Below, one piece after another: positions 22,553-31,932 of a stretch of 64,000 nt of DNA. The notes beneath the pieces are model-generated. The model searched no databases and was not told the DNA's origin. It worked only from the letters and a program-made list of their open reading frames with translations. A program made the translations under genes and the position numbers. The number at the start of each line of letters is the position of its first letter. Position 1 is the first letter of the stretch. Origin of the DNA: Vagococcus teuberi (GTDB lineage Bacteria > Bacillota > Bacilli > Lactobacillales > Vagococcaceae); the NCBI RefSeq assembly GCF_001870205.1, contig NZ_CP017267.1:1104501-1168500 (forward strand). The letters are read 5' to 3'.

Positions 22553-23294
22553 TAGACTCACCTAATACTTCAGCTACTACTTCTTGCTTTTCACTGACCT
22601 CATCAGATAATAAAGCAACAATGTCTGCTTCAAAACTGTTTGTATGAATTTTACTAGGATCAAATCCTGTTAGTTTCCCGTTATGTAATACCACAATCTC
22701 ATCACATAAGTCTTGAGCTAACTGTAAAATATGAGTCGAGAAAATCACAACAGAGTCTTTTTTTATAGATAAAATCAATTCTTTCATTTCATGAGCTGCA
22801 ACCACATCGAAACTCGTCAATGGTTCATCAAGTAACAAGACAGGTGGTTGCACCATCATGGTTGCAATCATTTGTACTTTATTTTTCATACCATGTGAAT
22901 AGTCTTTTAATAAACGATGACGATCCTCTTTTTTAATGCCGACTTTTGCCAAGTACTCATCTGGCGTTCGAATGTTTAACATTTTTTCCTTATTCATATC
23001 GATAAAAAATTTGATAAATTCATAACCTGTCATAAAATCTGGCACTGTTGGAGTCGCATGAACTAACCCAACTTCTAGATCAGAAAAATCATGCTCTGTC
23101 ATGTCCTCTTTCAACTGAATCGTCCCTGAGTCAATGGATAAATCTTTTGATATACAATTAAAAAGTGTCGTTTTACCCGCTCCATTTCGACCTAATAATC
23201 CATATATTTTGCCTTTTTCAAATTGAAAACTCGCTTCATCTAAAATTACTTTATCATCAAACTTTTTCGCTACGTCTTGTATGATTAACTCCAC
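22542..23294 (-). CDS. ABC transporter ATP-binding protein
   Basis: A 250-aa ABC ATPase. Walker A is GLLGRNGAGKTTLF near residues 33-46, the signature is the divergent YSHGMKNKVQM near 131-141 (the ABC-2 export type, where SxGM replaces LSGGQ), and Walker B is PVLLLDEPLTSFD near 153-165. It overlaps the permease gene by about ten bases. The gene is divergent from proC, and a large palindrome lies between them. The substrate is unknown; an exporter of the BcrA/YtrB kind is the best guess. Confidence 0.85.
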   Translation of the reverse strand: MELIIQDVAKKFDDKVILDEASFQFEKGKIYGLLGRNGAGKTTLFNCISKDLSIDSGTIQLKEDMTEHDFSDLEVGLVHATPTVPDFMTGYEFIKFFIDMNKEKMLNIRTPDEYLAKVGIKKEDRHRLLKDYSHGMKNKVQMIATMMVQPPVLLLDEPLTSFDVVAAHEMKELILSIKKDSVVIFSTHILQLAQDLCDEIVVLHNGKLTGFDPSKIHTNSFEADIVALLSDEVSEKQEVVAEVLGESNDE

Positions 23295-23321
23295 TCAACC
23301 CACTCCTTTAGTTTAAATGTC

Positions 23322-23354
23322 TTTATAGTATATCACAAAGTGATATACTATAAA
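23322..23354. repeat. 33-bp perfect palindrome in divergent promoter region
   Basis: Arms TTTATAGTATATCAC and GTGATATACTATAAA are perfect reverse complements around an AAA centre. No T-run follows on the plus strand, and the element sits between divergent genes just upstream of the proC -35 box, so an operator is more likely than a terminator. Confidence 0.7.
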
Positions 23355-23359
23355 ATTAG

Positions 23360-23388
23360 TTGTCACAAATAATTTTACGTTCTATACT
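23360..23388 (+). promoter_or_regulatory. Predicted proC promoter
   Basis: -35 TTGTCA (23360-23365), 17-base spacer, -10 TATACT (23383-23388), about 30 bases before the ATG. Confidence 0.65.
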
Positions 23389-23420
23389 TAATTAAATATG
23401 TTAAAGAAAGATGGGATAAT

Positions 23421-24206
23421 ATGAAAATAGGTATTTTCGGTGCTGGTCATATGGGTAGTGCCATGATAAAAGGATGGGTTCAATCAAACGAAATTAAACC
23501 AGAGGATATTTTAGTTAAGGGTGGTCGTAGTAATACGGCAGCAAAGTTACAAAAAACGATTCCCTTTAAATTAACAGATAGTGTAGCTGACTTTAATCAG
23601 GTAGATATTATTTTTTTAGCCGTTAAGACACCTATTATTTTGCCGGTGATTCATGAGTTAAAAAACTTTTTAAAATCGAGTATTCCTATTGTGTCAGTAT
23701 CTGCAGGCGTGCCTGTTTCTGAGATGCAAGTCGCTTTGGGTGAAGAATATCCTGTGGCTCAGGCCATTCCGAATACACCTGTACAAATCAATCAAGGCAT
23801 CACGGGTATTGTTTATACTGACTCAATCACTGACGCCCAAAAAGAGATGATTCATCAATCACTTGCTATTTTAGGTATGGTGAAAGAAATTACCGCAGAT
23901 AACATCAATATTTTTGGTACATTAGCTGGGTGTGGGCCTGCATTTGTTGATGTCTTCATGGAAGCTCTAGGAGATGCAGCTGTTCTTCATGGCATGAATC
24001 GCGAACTGGCCTATGAGGTGGTTGCTAACATGGTGAGCGGTGCTGCTAATCTCTTATCAGAGTCTAAAAAACATCCTGGCGAGTTAAAGGATGGGGTTAC
24101 TTCTCCGGGAGGTACTACAATAAAAGGAGTGGTCGCATTAGAAAAAAACGGCTTTAGATATGCGACTATCTCAAGTATTGATAGTATTATGGATTCATAT
24201 AAATAA
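23421..24206 (+). CDS. proC: Pyrroline-5-carboxylate reductase
   Basis: It reduces 1-pyrroline-5-carboxylate to proline with NAD(P)H, the last step of proline synthesis. The N-terminal Rossmann motif IGIFGAGHMGSAMIKGW is at residues 3-19, and the C-terminal family signature LLSESKKHPGELKDGVTSPGGTTIKGV is at about 211-237. At 261 aa it has the usual length. It stands alone on the plus strand; proA/proB are not in the window. A promoter and a palindrome lie upstream and a bidirectional terminator downstream. Confidence 0.95.
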   Translation: MKIGIFGAGHMGSAMIKGWVQSNEIKPEDILVKGGRSNTAAKLQKTIPFKLTDSVADFNQVDIIFLAVKTPIILPVIHELKNFLKSSIPIVSVSAGVPVSEMQVALGEEYPVAQAIPNTPVQINQGITGIVYTDSITDAQKEMIHQSLAILGMVKEITADNINIFGTLAGCGPAFVDVFMEALGDAAVLHGMNRELAYEVVANMVSGAANLLSESKKHPGELKDGVTSPGGTTIKGVVALEKNGFRYATISSIDSIMDSYK

Positions 24207-24208
24207 AA

Positions 24209-24248
24209 AAACTATCCCAGAAAACCATGATGGCTTCTGGGATAGTTT
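24209..24248. terminator. Bidirectional terminator between proC and the BceB-type gene
   Basis: Perfect 14-bp stem AAACTATCCCAGAA / TTCTGGGATAGTTT with a 12-base loop, with T-rich ends on both strands, between convergent genes. Confidence 0.85.
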
Positions 24249-26131
24249 TAATCTACAGTGACTTCTTTATATAATTTTTTAAAATAAAATGCTCTAGCAA
24301 TTAGATAATAGCTAATTTGGATAATTAAAAATATGCCTATAACCCAAAAGGCTGTAATTTGTAGCACTTGTCCAAACATGGCGTACATTGATTTAAGTGC
24401 AACAATTCCATGAATAGATGAAACAATAATTGGTGTGAAAAACAAGATGGCCACTTGCCGATATACCATGCGTTTCATGTCTTTCCGACTAATCCCTAAC
24501 TGATAAACCATTCGAAATTTTTCCGTATCCACAGACATATCACTATACAATCTAAAATATAAAAAACTACCCGCAGAAACAAAAAAGATAGCACCTATAA
24601 AAAACCCAACAAATAAGACGGGAGTATAGATATCTGTGATTGATTGCATAATAAGTGCCTTACTTTTTAGCCCTTGTATATCCGCTAACCGACTTGCCAC
24701 ATGCACTTGTTTGTCGCGTGTTTTATTATCGGCTAACCAACCAATTTCTTGTTGCTCACCGTATTGATCAATAAAGGCTCTATATACTTCTTTCGGTACA
24801 ACATAGACATTTTGAAATCCTGGAATGACTTCTTTTTTTACTTGTATTGACTCCACAGATAGACTAGCTTGGTTAGGGACGGGTAATTGTTTTAAGTATC
24901 CCTTTTGATAATTACTACTCATATCTTCATGTTTGGTTTCAACACGATATGTTTTACTGTCATCTGGCAATGCTTTATTGCCAATAAATTGTGCCAATTC
25001 TTGATATGTGTGGTGACTAATAACTCGATATCCGTTATGGTGTTCATTAGATGGGACGTTTACTAGCTTCATCCGTAATTCCATCATGTCTAAATTTTCA
25101 TTATCAATCTCACGTTGCATCACATCCAGATTTTTGGCTAATTCTTGTTTTTTACCATCAATATCAGTCAGATAAAAATCATAGGTCATCGCGTCAACTG
25201 AGGAATAAGTCATCTCTTTAAACCCTGTCAAAGAACCAATCGCGGCAAATGCTACAGTGGTAATAACTGACACCAAGAAAAAGGAACGTGCGTTATCTTT
25301 CATCCGAAATCCTAAATCAGAGTAGACCAGCATATTGGTTTTATTCCAAAACCGGTGTTTATTTTTTTTCAATCGCGAAATCACTAGGATACTAAGTTGA
25401 TTAAATAAAAAATGCGTTCCGACTATAACAACTAAAATAACTGGTATCATCGAAAAAAATACTTGTATTCCTTTAACAATAAGAGCAATTGTATACCCAC
25501 CACCAATTAACAAGACAGCTAATAATGACTTGAATGGTGACACTTTTAGCTCACCTTTACCATTCTCATCACTTTGTAGAAGTGCTTGAATATCCATTTT
25601 TGGTATTTTTAATTGAATAAATAAAGAAATAGAAAAAAACAACAAAGTAAAGGCAATAAAGGTGATGATAATCGAATACATAGGAAAATAAAATGGTAAC
25701 TCAATACCTAATATCGATTTACTTAAAAAAAGGAGTAATTGAGAAAAAATTAATCCTAATAATATCCCACCTATTGTCGCTACAAACCCAACAAGCGTAT
25801 TTTCGCCAAATACCATTTTTCTTAGTTGCTTCGGCGACATACCCTGAATTAGTAACAAACCAAATTCTTTTTTTCTCGATTGCAAAAATATATCCATCGA
25901 ATACAAAACATAAAAAAAGGAAAACACAAAAATAATCAAAGATGAAACATTCATTCCTACTATTACAACCTGACTCATATTCTCATGACTTAACATAGGA
26001 TGATGTGCAAAAGTTGAAAAGGTGAAAAAGGTCATCACTGTCGTCAGCGTGCTAAGAAGATAAGCTAAATACAATGATTTATTACGTATAGTATGCTTGA
26101 ATATAAATTCATTAAAAGTCATCTGCTTCAC
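24248..26131 (-). CDS. BceB-type ABC transporter permease
   Basis: A 627-aa FtsX-family permease with ten predicted membrane helices: four before and six after or around a large extracellular domain (about residues 310-510) between helices seven and eight, the hallmark of BceB-type transporters that sense and remove peptide antibiotics such as bacitracin. Its N-terminus overlaps the upstream ATPase gene by about 20 bases. No histidine kinase or response regulator of the BceRS type lies next to it, so a resistance rather than a sensing role, or control from a distant two-component system, is possible. Confidence 0.8.
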   Translation of the reverse strand: MKQMTFNEFIFKHTIRNKSLYLAYLLSTLTTVMTFFTFSTFAHHPMLSHENMSQVVIVGMNVSSLIIFVFSFFYVLYSMDIFLQSRKKEFGLLLIQGMSPKQLRKMVFGENTLVGFVATIGGILLGLIFSQLLLFLSKSILGIELPFYFPMYSIIITFIAFTLLFFSISLFIQLKIPKMDIQALLQSDENGKGELKVSPFKSLLAVLLIGGGYTIALIVKGIQVFFSMIPVILVVIVGTHFLFNQLSILVISRLKKNKHRFWNKTNMLVYSDLGFRMKDNARSFFLVSVITTVAFAAIGSLTGFKEMTYSSVDAMTYDFYLTDIDGKKQELAKNLDVMQREIDNENLDMMELRMKLVNVPSNEHHNGYRVISHHTYQELAQFIGNKALPDDSKTYRVETKHEDMSSNYQKGYLKQLPVPNQASLSVESIQVKKEVIPGFQNVYVVPKEVYRAFIDQYGEQQEIGWLADNKTRDKQVHVASRLADIQGLKSKALIMQSITDIYTPVLFVGFFIGAIFFVSAGSFLYFRLYSDMSVDTEKFRMVYQLGISRKDMKRMVYRQVAILFFTPIIVSSIHGIVALKSMYAMFGQVLQITAFWVIGIFLIIQISYYLIARAFYFKKLYKEVTVD

Positions 26132-26864
26132 CGTCTAACTGTTTCAAACACACTAAAATATCATCATAAAATTCACTCTGAGAAGCATGTCGTTGAATTT
26201 CTTGTATAAGTTCACCATCTTTAATAAACATAATTTTTTGACAATAGCTAGCTGCAAACGCGTCATGTGTCACCATTAAAATAGTAGAATGTAATCGTTG
26301 GTTTAAGTTGGAGAGTAACCTCATGACCTCCTTAGACGCCTTGGTATCTAGATTTCCAGTAGGTTCATCGGCTAGCAACAACTTTGGTTCATGAATCATC
26401 GCTCTTGCAATAGCCACGCGTTGAGCTTGACCTCCTGATATTTGGCTAATTCTTTTATCGAGCAATTGTTCTATCCCTAAAATTTGTGCCATATCATTTA
26501 GAGCATTTGTCATCAATTCAACATTTTCACCATCCAACGTCAGTGGCAAAACAATATTTTCTCCGACTGTCAATGTAGGCATTAAGTTAAACCCCTGAAA
26601 CACAAATCCTAATTCATTACGTCTAAATTTTGCTAGGTCATCTTGATTCAATTCAGAAGGGTTTTCCCCATCAAGTAAGACTTGACCGGTTGTAGGTTTA
26701 TCAATCGTCCCGATTAAATTTAATAACGTTGATTTACCGCTACCAGAAGGGCCCATAATCCCAACAAACTCCCCCTTATCGACCGTTAATGATACACCTT
26801 TTAATGCTTGAAAAAGCAAGTCACGTGAGCCATAAGACTTTGTGACATTTTTTAATTCTAACAT
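26112..26864 (-). CDS. BceA-type ABC transporter ATP-binding protein
   Basis: A 250-aa ATPase of the MacB/LolD/BceA group: Walker [13 protein letters not shown] near residues 38-49, QGFNLMPTLTVGENI near 90-104, signature ISGGQAQRVAIAR near 142-154, Walker [13 protein letters not shown] near 161-172 and the H-loop MVTHD near 196-200. The C-terminus overlaps the permease start, so the pair is translated together. Probable function is ATP-driven removal of cell-wall-active peptides from their lipid targets; this is inferred from the permease type. Confidence 0.88.
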   Translation of the reverse strand: MLELKNVTKSYGSRDLLFQALKGVSLTVDKGEFVGIMGPSGSGKSTLLNLIGTIDKPTTGQVLLDGENPSELNQDDLAKFRRNELGFVFQGFNLMPTLTVGENIVLPLTLDGENVELMTNALNDMAQILGIEQLLDKRISQISGGQAQRVAIARAMIHEPKLLLADEPTGNLDTKASKEVMRLLSNLNQRLHSTILMVTHDAFAASYCQKIMFIKDGELIQEIQRHASQSEFYDDILVCLKQLDGEADDF

Positions 26865-27053
26865 GTTATTTACCTACTTTCTCTTCCAGAATTCCCCTAA
26901 TTATAGAGTAACATGTAAGAGCCTATATTTAAACGAACAATAGTGTAAGTTTGTTAACAAACATTTAATATTAACACAATTTTATTAAAAAAGACTGTTA
27001 TTTATACATATTTTTGCTATACTTATTAAGTATAAAACCTTGGAGGTGACAAA

Positions 27054-29153
27054 ATGGCCGTTTTAGAAGCGACGATTTTATTTATTATACTTGTTATAAT
27101 ATCCAATATTATTAGTCATTATCTCGTAGCAATTCCAACTGCCTTAATAGAAATTAGTGTGGGCGTGATTGTGGCGTTATTCTTACATATAGATATTGAA
27201 TTACAAACAGATTGGTTCATGTTATTATTTGTTGCACCACTCCTTTATAGTGATGCCAAACATTTTCCAAAGAAAGAATTATGGGAGTTACGGACCCCTA
27301 TCTTTGCCAATGCTATTTTATTAGTTTTTTTGACGACAATAGCAGGCGGATTATTGATTAATGTGTTTATCCCTCAAGTTAGTTTACCGCTAGCTTTTGC
27401 GTTGGCTGCTGTCTTGTCTCCAACTGATCCAGTTGCCGTTCAAGGTATTGCCGAGCAAGTAAAATTGCCTAAAAAAATTCTAACGTTGATTAGTGGCGAG
27501 AGTTTAATTAATGATGCTAGTGGGTTAATTGCGTTTAAATATGCACTCGCAGCCTTTTTAACCGGTTACTTTTCTCTCAAACAGGCAACAGGAGATTTTA
27601 TTTATATGACGATTATCGGGATTGTCATTGGATATGTGATTAATAAATTAATTTACATGATTCAACGAACATTACTCAGACAGGGCATTCAAGATGTGAT
27701 TTTACACTCATCATTACAAGTTATGACTCCTTTTGTGATTTTTATAGCTGCTGAACTGGTACATGCTTCTGGAGTGATTGCCGTTGTGGTAGCTGGTGTG
27801 ATGGCGATTCAACAAGAACCACTATTTCGTGGACGATTTTCAGAAATCAAAATTGTGACAAATAAATTATGGGATATCATTATCTATTTATTAAATGGTA
27901 TTGTGTTTGTTATTTTAGGAACAACGCTCCCATATGCGATGCGCGCTGCTATTATTGATCCATCAATTAGCAATGGGCTATTGATTTTATATGTACTCAT
28001 TGTCTGGGTTATCTTAATGAGTATTCGCACACTTTGGTCTTACACGTATATGTGGTACGACTACCTTAAATCCCAAAAGACCATGTCACTTAAGCCAAAA
28101 TTTTCTGTTGCTGTATTAACTGGATTAACAGGTGTTAGAGGGGCTGTTACAATGGCAATGGTCTTATCAATTCCTTTCTTTTTACCGGATGGAAATGTCT
28201 TCCAAGAAAGATATTTGATTATCTTTTTAGCTAGTGGGGTTATTTTAGTGAGTTTATTAGTCGCCGTGATTACATTACCGATTTTTACCAAGCAAAAGAA
28301 ACGATTAGTTCTGACAGGCGATGAAGCAAATCCAGAACCAATTGATGATCTTTCAGATGACACTCAATTGCCAGAAATTGAAGCACGAAAATTAATTACA
28401 AAACAAGCAATTAAATCCTTGAAACAAGATTTGACTCCTGAAAACGAATTGATTATCAACGACATTTTACAAGATTTAGATAAACAATTAAGGTTTCTTT
28501 ACTTAGATGACGATCGAACATCAAATGAGATATATTATAAATTAGAACTTGAATACCGTCACCTTGCTGCAGATTATGAAACAAAAAAAGTGTGTGAGCT
28601 GTTACCAATGCTCAACTTACCAAAGAAAACTGAAAAAAACTATTTAAACATGTTATATTATAAACAACGTGCTCATTCAAGTAATATCAACATGATGGCT
28701 CATCAATATTTATATAAAATACAAAAGAAAACCAAACGATTAATTTATCAATCTATCTTAAAAAAACAATCAGATTCCTATCAATTGGATACAATCAAAA
28801 AAATTACAACATTAGAAGTGAACAGTTCAGAAGCAACTGTCAATATGCTTCAAACGTGTCAACATCATCTCGATCAATCAGATAGGTATTTTACTGTGCG
28901 ATATAATATTTTGAATCAATTAATGATGGAATACCAAAGTAAAGTACATCGACTTCAGCATTATCACCTAGTACAAGAAGCAAGTTATCAAGAACTGTAT
29001 CAAGATTATTTTTTACGTGCACTAGACGAGGAACGTGGAATGATTCAAACATTACTTGAAAAAGGGCTTATCTCAAATACTATGGCAAATCAGTTACGAC
29101 AAGGGATTAACTATAGTGAAACATCTTTCTTACAAACAAACGTTGAAGATTAA
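27054..29153 (+). CDS. Na+/H+ antiporter, CPA1/NhaP family
   Basis: A 699-aa monovalent cation/proton antiporter. The membrane part (about residues 1-420) has twelve or so helices with the ion-binding motif AAVLSPTDPVAV (about 121-132) and the second family motif SGESLINDASGLIAFKY (about 151-167). The hydrophilic C-terminal tail of about 270 residues is long and helical, and is likely regulatory. It is a single-gene unit on the plus strand with GGAGGTG as ribosome site. It likely serves pH and sodium homeostasis; cation choice (Na, K or Li) cannot be read from sequence. Confidence 0.9.
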   Translation: MAVLEATILFIILVIISNIISHYLVAIPTALIEISVGVIVALFLHIDIELQTDWFMLLFVAPLLYSDAKHFPKKELWELRTPIFANAILLVFLTTIAGGLLINVFIPQVSLPLAFALAAVLSPTDPVAVQGIAEQVKLPKKILTLISGESLINDASGLIAFKYALAAFLTGYFSLKQATGDFIYMTIIGIVIGYVINKLIYMIQRTLLRQGIQDVILHSSLQVMTPFVIFIAAELVHASGVIAVVVAGVMAIQQEPLFRGRFSEIKIVTNKLWDIIIYLLNGIVFVILGTTLPYAMRAAIIDPSISNGLLILYVLIVWVILMSIRTLWSYTYMWYDYLKSQKTMSLKPKFSVAVLTGLTGVRGAVTMAMVLSIPFFLPDGNVFQERYLIIFLASGVILVSLLVAVITLPIFTKQKKRLVLTGDEANPEPIDDLSDDTQLPEIEARKLITKQAIKSLKQDLTPENELIINDILQDLDKQLRFLYLDDDRTSNEIYYKLELEYRHLAADYETKKVCELLPMLNLPKKTEKNYLNMLYYKQRAHSSNINMMAHQYLYKIQKKTKRLIYQSILKKQSDSYQLDTIKKITTLEVNSSEATVNMLQTCQHHLDQSDRYFTVRYNILNQLMMEYQSKVHRLQHYHLVQEASYQELYQDYFLRALDEERGMIQTLLEKGLISNTMANQLRQGINYSETSFLQTNVED

Positions 29154-29154
29154 A

Positions 29155-29189
29155 AAATCATCCTAAGAGAAAAACTCTTAGGATGATTT
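29155..29189 (+). terminator. Terminator of the antiporter gene
   Basis: Perfect 15-bp stem AAATCATCCTAAGAG / CTCTTAGGATGATTT with an AAAAA loop and T-run, right after the antiporter stop codon. Confidence 0.88.
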
Positions 29190-29217
29190 TTATATATATG
29201 TTAGATAACATACAAAT

Positions 29218-29500
29218 TTAATAATCTGGAAGAAAAATCGCCAGTACAATATAAGGAATTAGTGTCCCCGTTAAAAAGAGAATCAACCTAAATACGTAGC
29301 AGAAATTCCACAGACATCATCCAATCCCCACAGACTCCAGAAAAAAACTTTATCAGTACTTGATTTTCTTAATCTTCTCACTAGCTCACTATACGTTAAT
29401 TCATACTCATTACTAAACGACCGATTAATCATCTCTCAAATGTCATTTGGAAACTCTTTGTTTAGATTTTTTATAGTTTCCTTGCTTTTTAAATATTAGA
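29218..29500 (-). pseudogene. Decayed PspC-domain membrane protein
   Basis: No intact gene fills this stretch, but the minus strand reads as a PspC protein across several lesions. One frame gives ...KNLNKEFPNDI, a TGA, then EMINRSFSNEYELTYSELVRRLRKSSTDKVFF; after a one-base shift GVCGG-LDDVCGISATY; after a second shift RLILFLTGTLIPYIVLAIFLPDY and a stop at 29218. The order K.KVFFGVCGG...GI..T..RLI....G.....YI.L...LP is the classic PspC pattern. One nonsense codon and two frameshifts make it a clear pseudogene, lying between the antiporter terminator and the glmS terminator. Confidence 0.7.
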
Positions 29501-29508
29501 CTATAAAA

Positions 29509-29538
29509 AAACCAACCTTCACTTAAGAAAGTTGGTTT
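29509..29538 (-). terminator. Terminator of glmS
   Basis: Hairpin with stem AAACCAAC / GTTGGTTT (extended with one mismatch) followed by a T7 run on the minus strand, just after the glmS stop. Confidence 0.75.
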
Positions 29539-29545
29539 TAATTAT

Positions 29546-31354
29546 TTATTCTACTGTCACACTTTTTGCTAAGTTACGTGGTTTATCAACATCTAACCCT
29601 CTTTGTAAACTTGCATAGTATGCTAATAATTGTAAAGGCACCACACTAACTAGTGGTGTTAGTAGTTCATGTACTGGCAACAACACGAGTTGGTCGCCTT
29701 CTTGTGCGACATTTTCAAGTGAGATTGTTAAAACATTTGCCCCACGACTTTCCACTTCTTTTGCGTTTCCGCGTGTATGACTAGCTGTTTTTTCATCTGT
29801 AATAATCGAAATAACTGGTGTGCCTTCTTCAATCAAGGCAATGGTTCCATGTTTTAATTCCCCCGCAGCAAATCCTTCTGCTTGAATATAAGAAATTTCT
29901 TTTAATTTAAGCGCTGCTTCCATTGATACGGCATAATCTAGTCCACGACCAATAAAGAAGGCATTGCGTGTTGTTCCTAAGAATGACTCGCTAAGATCAG
30001 CTATTAATTCTTTTTCACTAATCATTGAATCCATTATAGAGGCAATAATCGCCATTTCATGAGCTAAATCAATTGATGACGCTTTTTCTAATCCTTTTTT
30101 TAATCCAATAGATTGTGCTAAATAAGCCATAACTGCAATTTGAGATGTATAAGCTTTTGTTGATGCTACAGCAATTTCTGGACCGGCATGTAATAATAAT
30201 GTGTAGGTCGCTTCACGTGATAATGTAGAACCTTTTACATTCGTAATAGTCAGTGATGGCAAGTTCAATTCATTAACTTTAACCAATACTTGACGACTAT
30301 CGGCTGTTTCACCACTTTGCGTTAAGAAAATGAAGAAAGGTTTTTCTGATAGAATTGGCATATCATAGCCCATCTCACTAGCTAAATGCACTTCAACTGG
30401 AATATTAGTTAACTCTTCAATGATTTTTTTACCAACTAAACCTGCATGCCAACTGGTACCACATCCAACGATATAGATACGATCACTTGATGCCATATGA
30501 GAGATAATGTTTTCATCAATTGTTGTCTTACCATCCTCTGTTAAATATTCAGAGATTAATTTTCTCATCACACTTGGTTGCTCATCAATTTCTTTTAACA
30601 TGTAATGAGGGTATAAACCTTTTTCAGTGTCTGTTGCATCAATGTCTGCTACAAATGACTCACGTGTTAATTTATTTGACTCTCTATCAAAAATAGTCAA
30701 CTCACTTGGTGTTAAAATAATGCGTTCGCCATCTTTAATTTCAACGAATTCATTTGTTTCATTAATCATTGCCATTGCATCACTACCAACATAATGGCAA
30801 TTGTCGCCAAGTCCGATTAGTAACGGGCTTTTATTTTTCGCAAGATATAGCGTGTTGCTATCTTTTACATCCATTAATGCAATCGCATAAGAACCTTCTA
30901 CTTTGTCTAAAGCAGCTTTAAACGCTTCAAAAGGTGTTTTACCTTGACGATAAAAATAATCAACCAATTCAACGACAATCTCACTATCTGTATCCCCTTT
31001 TAAGGCGATATCAGTTAAATAATCATTCTTTAACTCTAAATAGTTTTCAATCACACCGTTATGTACTAAACAGAATTTCCCACTTGTTGATTGATGTGGG
31101 TGTGCATTTTCTGTATTTGGCACACCATGAGTTGCCCAACGCGTATGACCGATTCCAGTATGGCCTTCAGGAACGTCATTTGCTAAAGCTCTTAACTCAC
31201 TCACACGACCTGGTGTCTTTACAAGGTATGCTTGACTGTCATCCGCAACCATAATACCAGCTGAATCATAGCCTCTATATTCTAATTTTTCTAATCCTGT
31301 TAATAAAATATCTTTTGCTCGGTTATTTCCGATTACTCCAACTATTCCACACAT
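29546..31354 (-). CDS. glmS: Glutamine-fructose-6-phosphate aminotransferase (isomerizing)
   Basis: It makes glucosamine-6-phosphate from fructose-6-phosphate and glutamine, the entry step to UDP-GlcNAc and peptidoglycan. The N-terminal Ntn glutaminase starts with the catalytic MCGIVG (Cys after Met removal), with GHTRWATHG near residues 71-79. Two SIS sugar-isomerase domains follow (about 285-425 and 455-590), and the protein ends in [13 protein letters not shown], the conserved tail. At 602 aa it is full length. The mRNA leader carries a glmS ribozyme, so expression falls when GlcN6P is high. Confidence 0.97.
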   Translation of the reverse strand: MCGIVGVIGNNRAKDILLTGLEKLEYRGYDSAGIMVADDSQAYLVKTPGRVSELRALANDVPEGHTGIGHTRWATHGVPNTENAHPHQSTSGKFCLVHNGVIENYLELKNDYLTDIALKGDTDSEIVVELVDYFYRQGKTPFEAFKAALDKVEGSYAIALMDVKDSNTLYLAKNKSPLLIGLGDNCHYVGSDAMAMINETNEFVEIKDGERIILTPSELTIFDRESNKLTRESFVADIDATDTEKGLYPHYMLKEIDEQPSVMRKLISEYLTEDGKTTIDENIISHMASSDRIYIVGCGTSWHAGLVGKKIIEELTNIPVEVHLASEMGYDMPILSEKPFFIFLTQSGETADSRQVLVKVNELNLPSLTITNVKGSTLSREATYTLLLHAGPEIAVASTKAYTSQIAVMAYLAQSIGLKKGLEKASSIDLAHEMAIIASIMDSMISEKELIADLSESFLGTTRNAFFIGRGLDYAVSMEAALKLKEISYIQAEGFAAGELKHGTIALIEEGTPVISIITDEKTASHTRGNAKEVESRGANVLTISLENVAQEGDQLVLLPVHELLTPLVSVVPLQLLAYYASLQRGLDVDKPRNLAKSVTVE

Positions 31355-31374
31355 TAATATTTTCCAACTTTCTT

Positions 31375-31530
31375 TAAAATAGTTGTTTCTACTTATTGCA
31401 TAGATAAAGTTTTGTCAAACATGTTTCCCTGTTTTTTTGTCTTTATCTTCAGAGTGCAATCCCCTATGAGCCACCCGCCGAATTTTCGATAAACTCATTC
31501 CTCGTCACCTTTTAAAAAGGTCTGGCGCTA
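31375..31530 (-). ncRNA. glmS ribozyme (GlcN6P-activated self-cleaving riboswitch)
   Basis: The minus-strand leader begins with AGCGCCAGACC and continues through GACGAGGAATGAG and TATCGAAAATTCGGCGG then GTGGCTC, which match the conserved core of the glmS ribozyme (GCGCC at the cleavage site, GACGAGG, and UAUCGAA..UUCGGCGG between the P3 arms). The cleavage site is expected between 31529 (A-1) and 31528 (G+1). The 3' boundary of the peripheral helices is approximate. It ends close to the glmS start at 31354. Confidence 0.93.
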
Positions 31531-31576
31531 ATTGGTATAGATAACCTAAATAGTCATATAAAATAGAAACAAGAAC

Positions 31577-31605
31577 ATAATAACCTTTAATAAAGTCTCA
31601 GTCAA
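31577..31605 (-). promoter_or_regulatory. Predicted glmS promoter
   Basis: On the minus strand: -35 TTGACT (31605-31600), 17-base spacer, -10 TATTAT (31582-31577). This puts the transcript start about 40 bases before the ribozyme cleavage site. Confidence 0.65.
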
Positions 31606-31894
31606 CATTTAAATGACTTAATATTGAAAATAAGTAACTATTGGTATAGACAAAAAGCGAGACTAACTAAATGAGTTTGTCATCACTAATATTTTTTATG
31701 GCATCTGATAACACTTTATAAATTCTTTCATAAGTACATTTAAAGAACAAAACTGAACAAGAAGAGAATAAATTTCTAATGTTATTCCATAGATCAAGTT
31801 GATAGATAGAGATAATAAACATGACAGATGGAAAGAACATCACTCCCCTTTACTAATCGGATAATTACAACAAAACTGATAATATAATACACAT
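31606..31894. other. Intergenic stretch with no supported gene
   Basis: Between the glmS promoter and the glmM terminator there is about 290 bases of AT-rich DNA. A 51-codon minus-strand frame (31667-31822) starts with ATG, but its only Shine-Dalgarno-like stretch lies more than 20 bases upstream and it is not recognised. The sequence ATTGGTATAGA occurs twice (near 31531 and 31642) as a direct repeat of unknown meaning. Confidence 0.4.
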
Positions 31895-31926
31895 AAACAG
31901 TGAGTGAAATCCTCCACTCACTGTTT
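31895..31926 (-). terminator. Terminator of the cdaA-cdaR-glmM operon
   Basis: Perfect 12-bp stem AAACAGTGAGTG / CACTCACTGTTT with an 8-base loop, after the glmM stop. Outer sequences AAACTGAT and ATCAGTTT can extend the pairing. Confidence 0.8.
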
Positions 31927-31932
31927 ATCAGT

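Noticed and set aside
31667-31822. 51-codon minus-strand reading frame upstream of glmS
   Set aside because: The only Shine-Dalgarno-like stretch is too far from the ATG, the product is not recognised and the base use is like intergenic DNA; too weak to call a gene.
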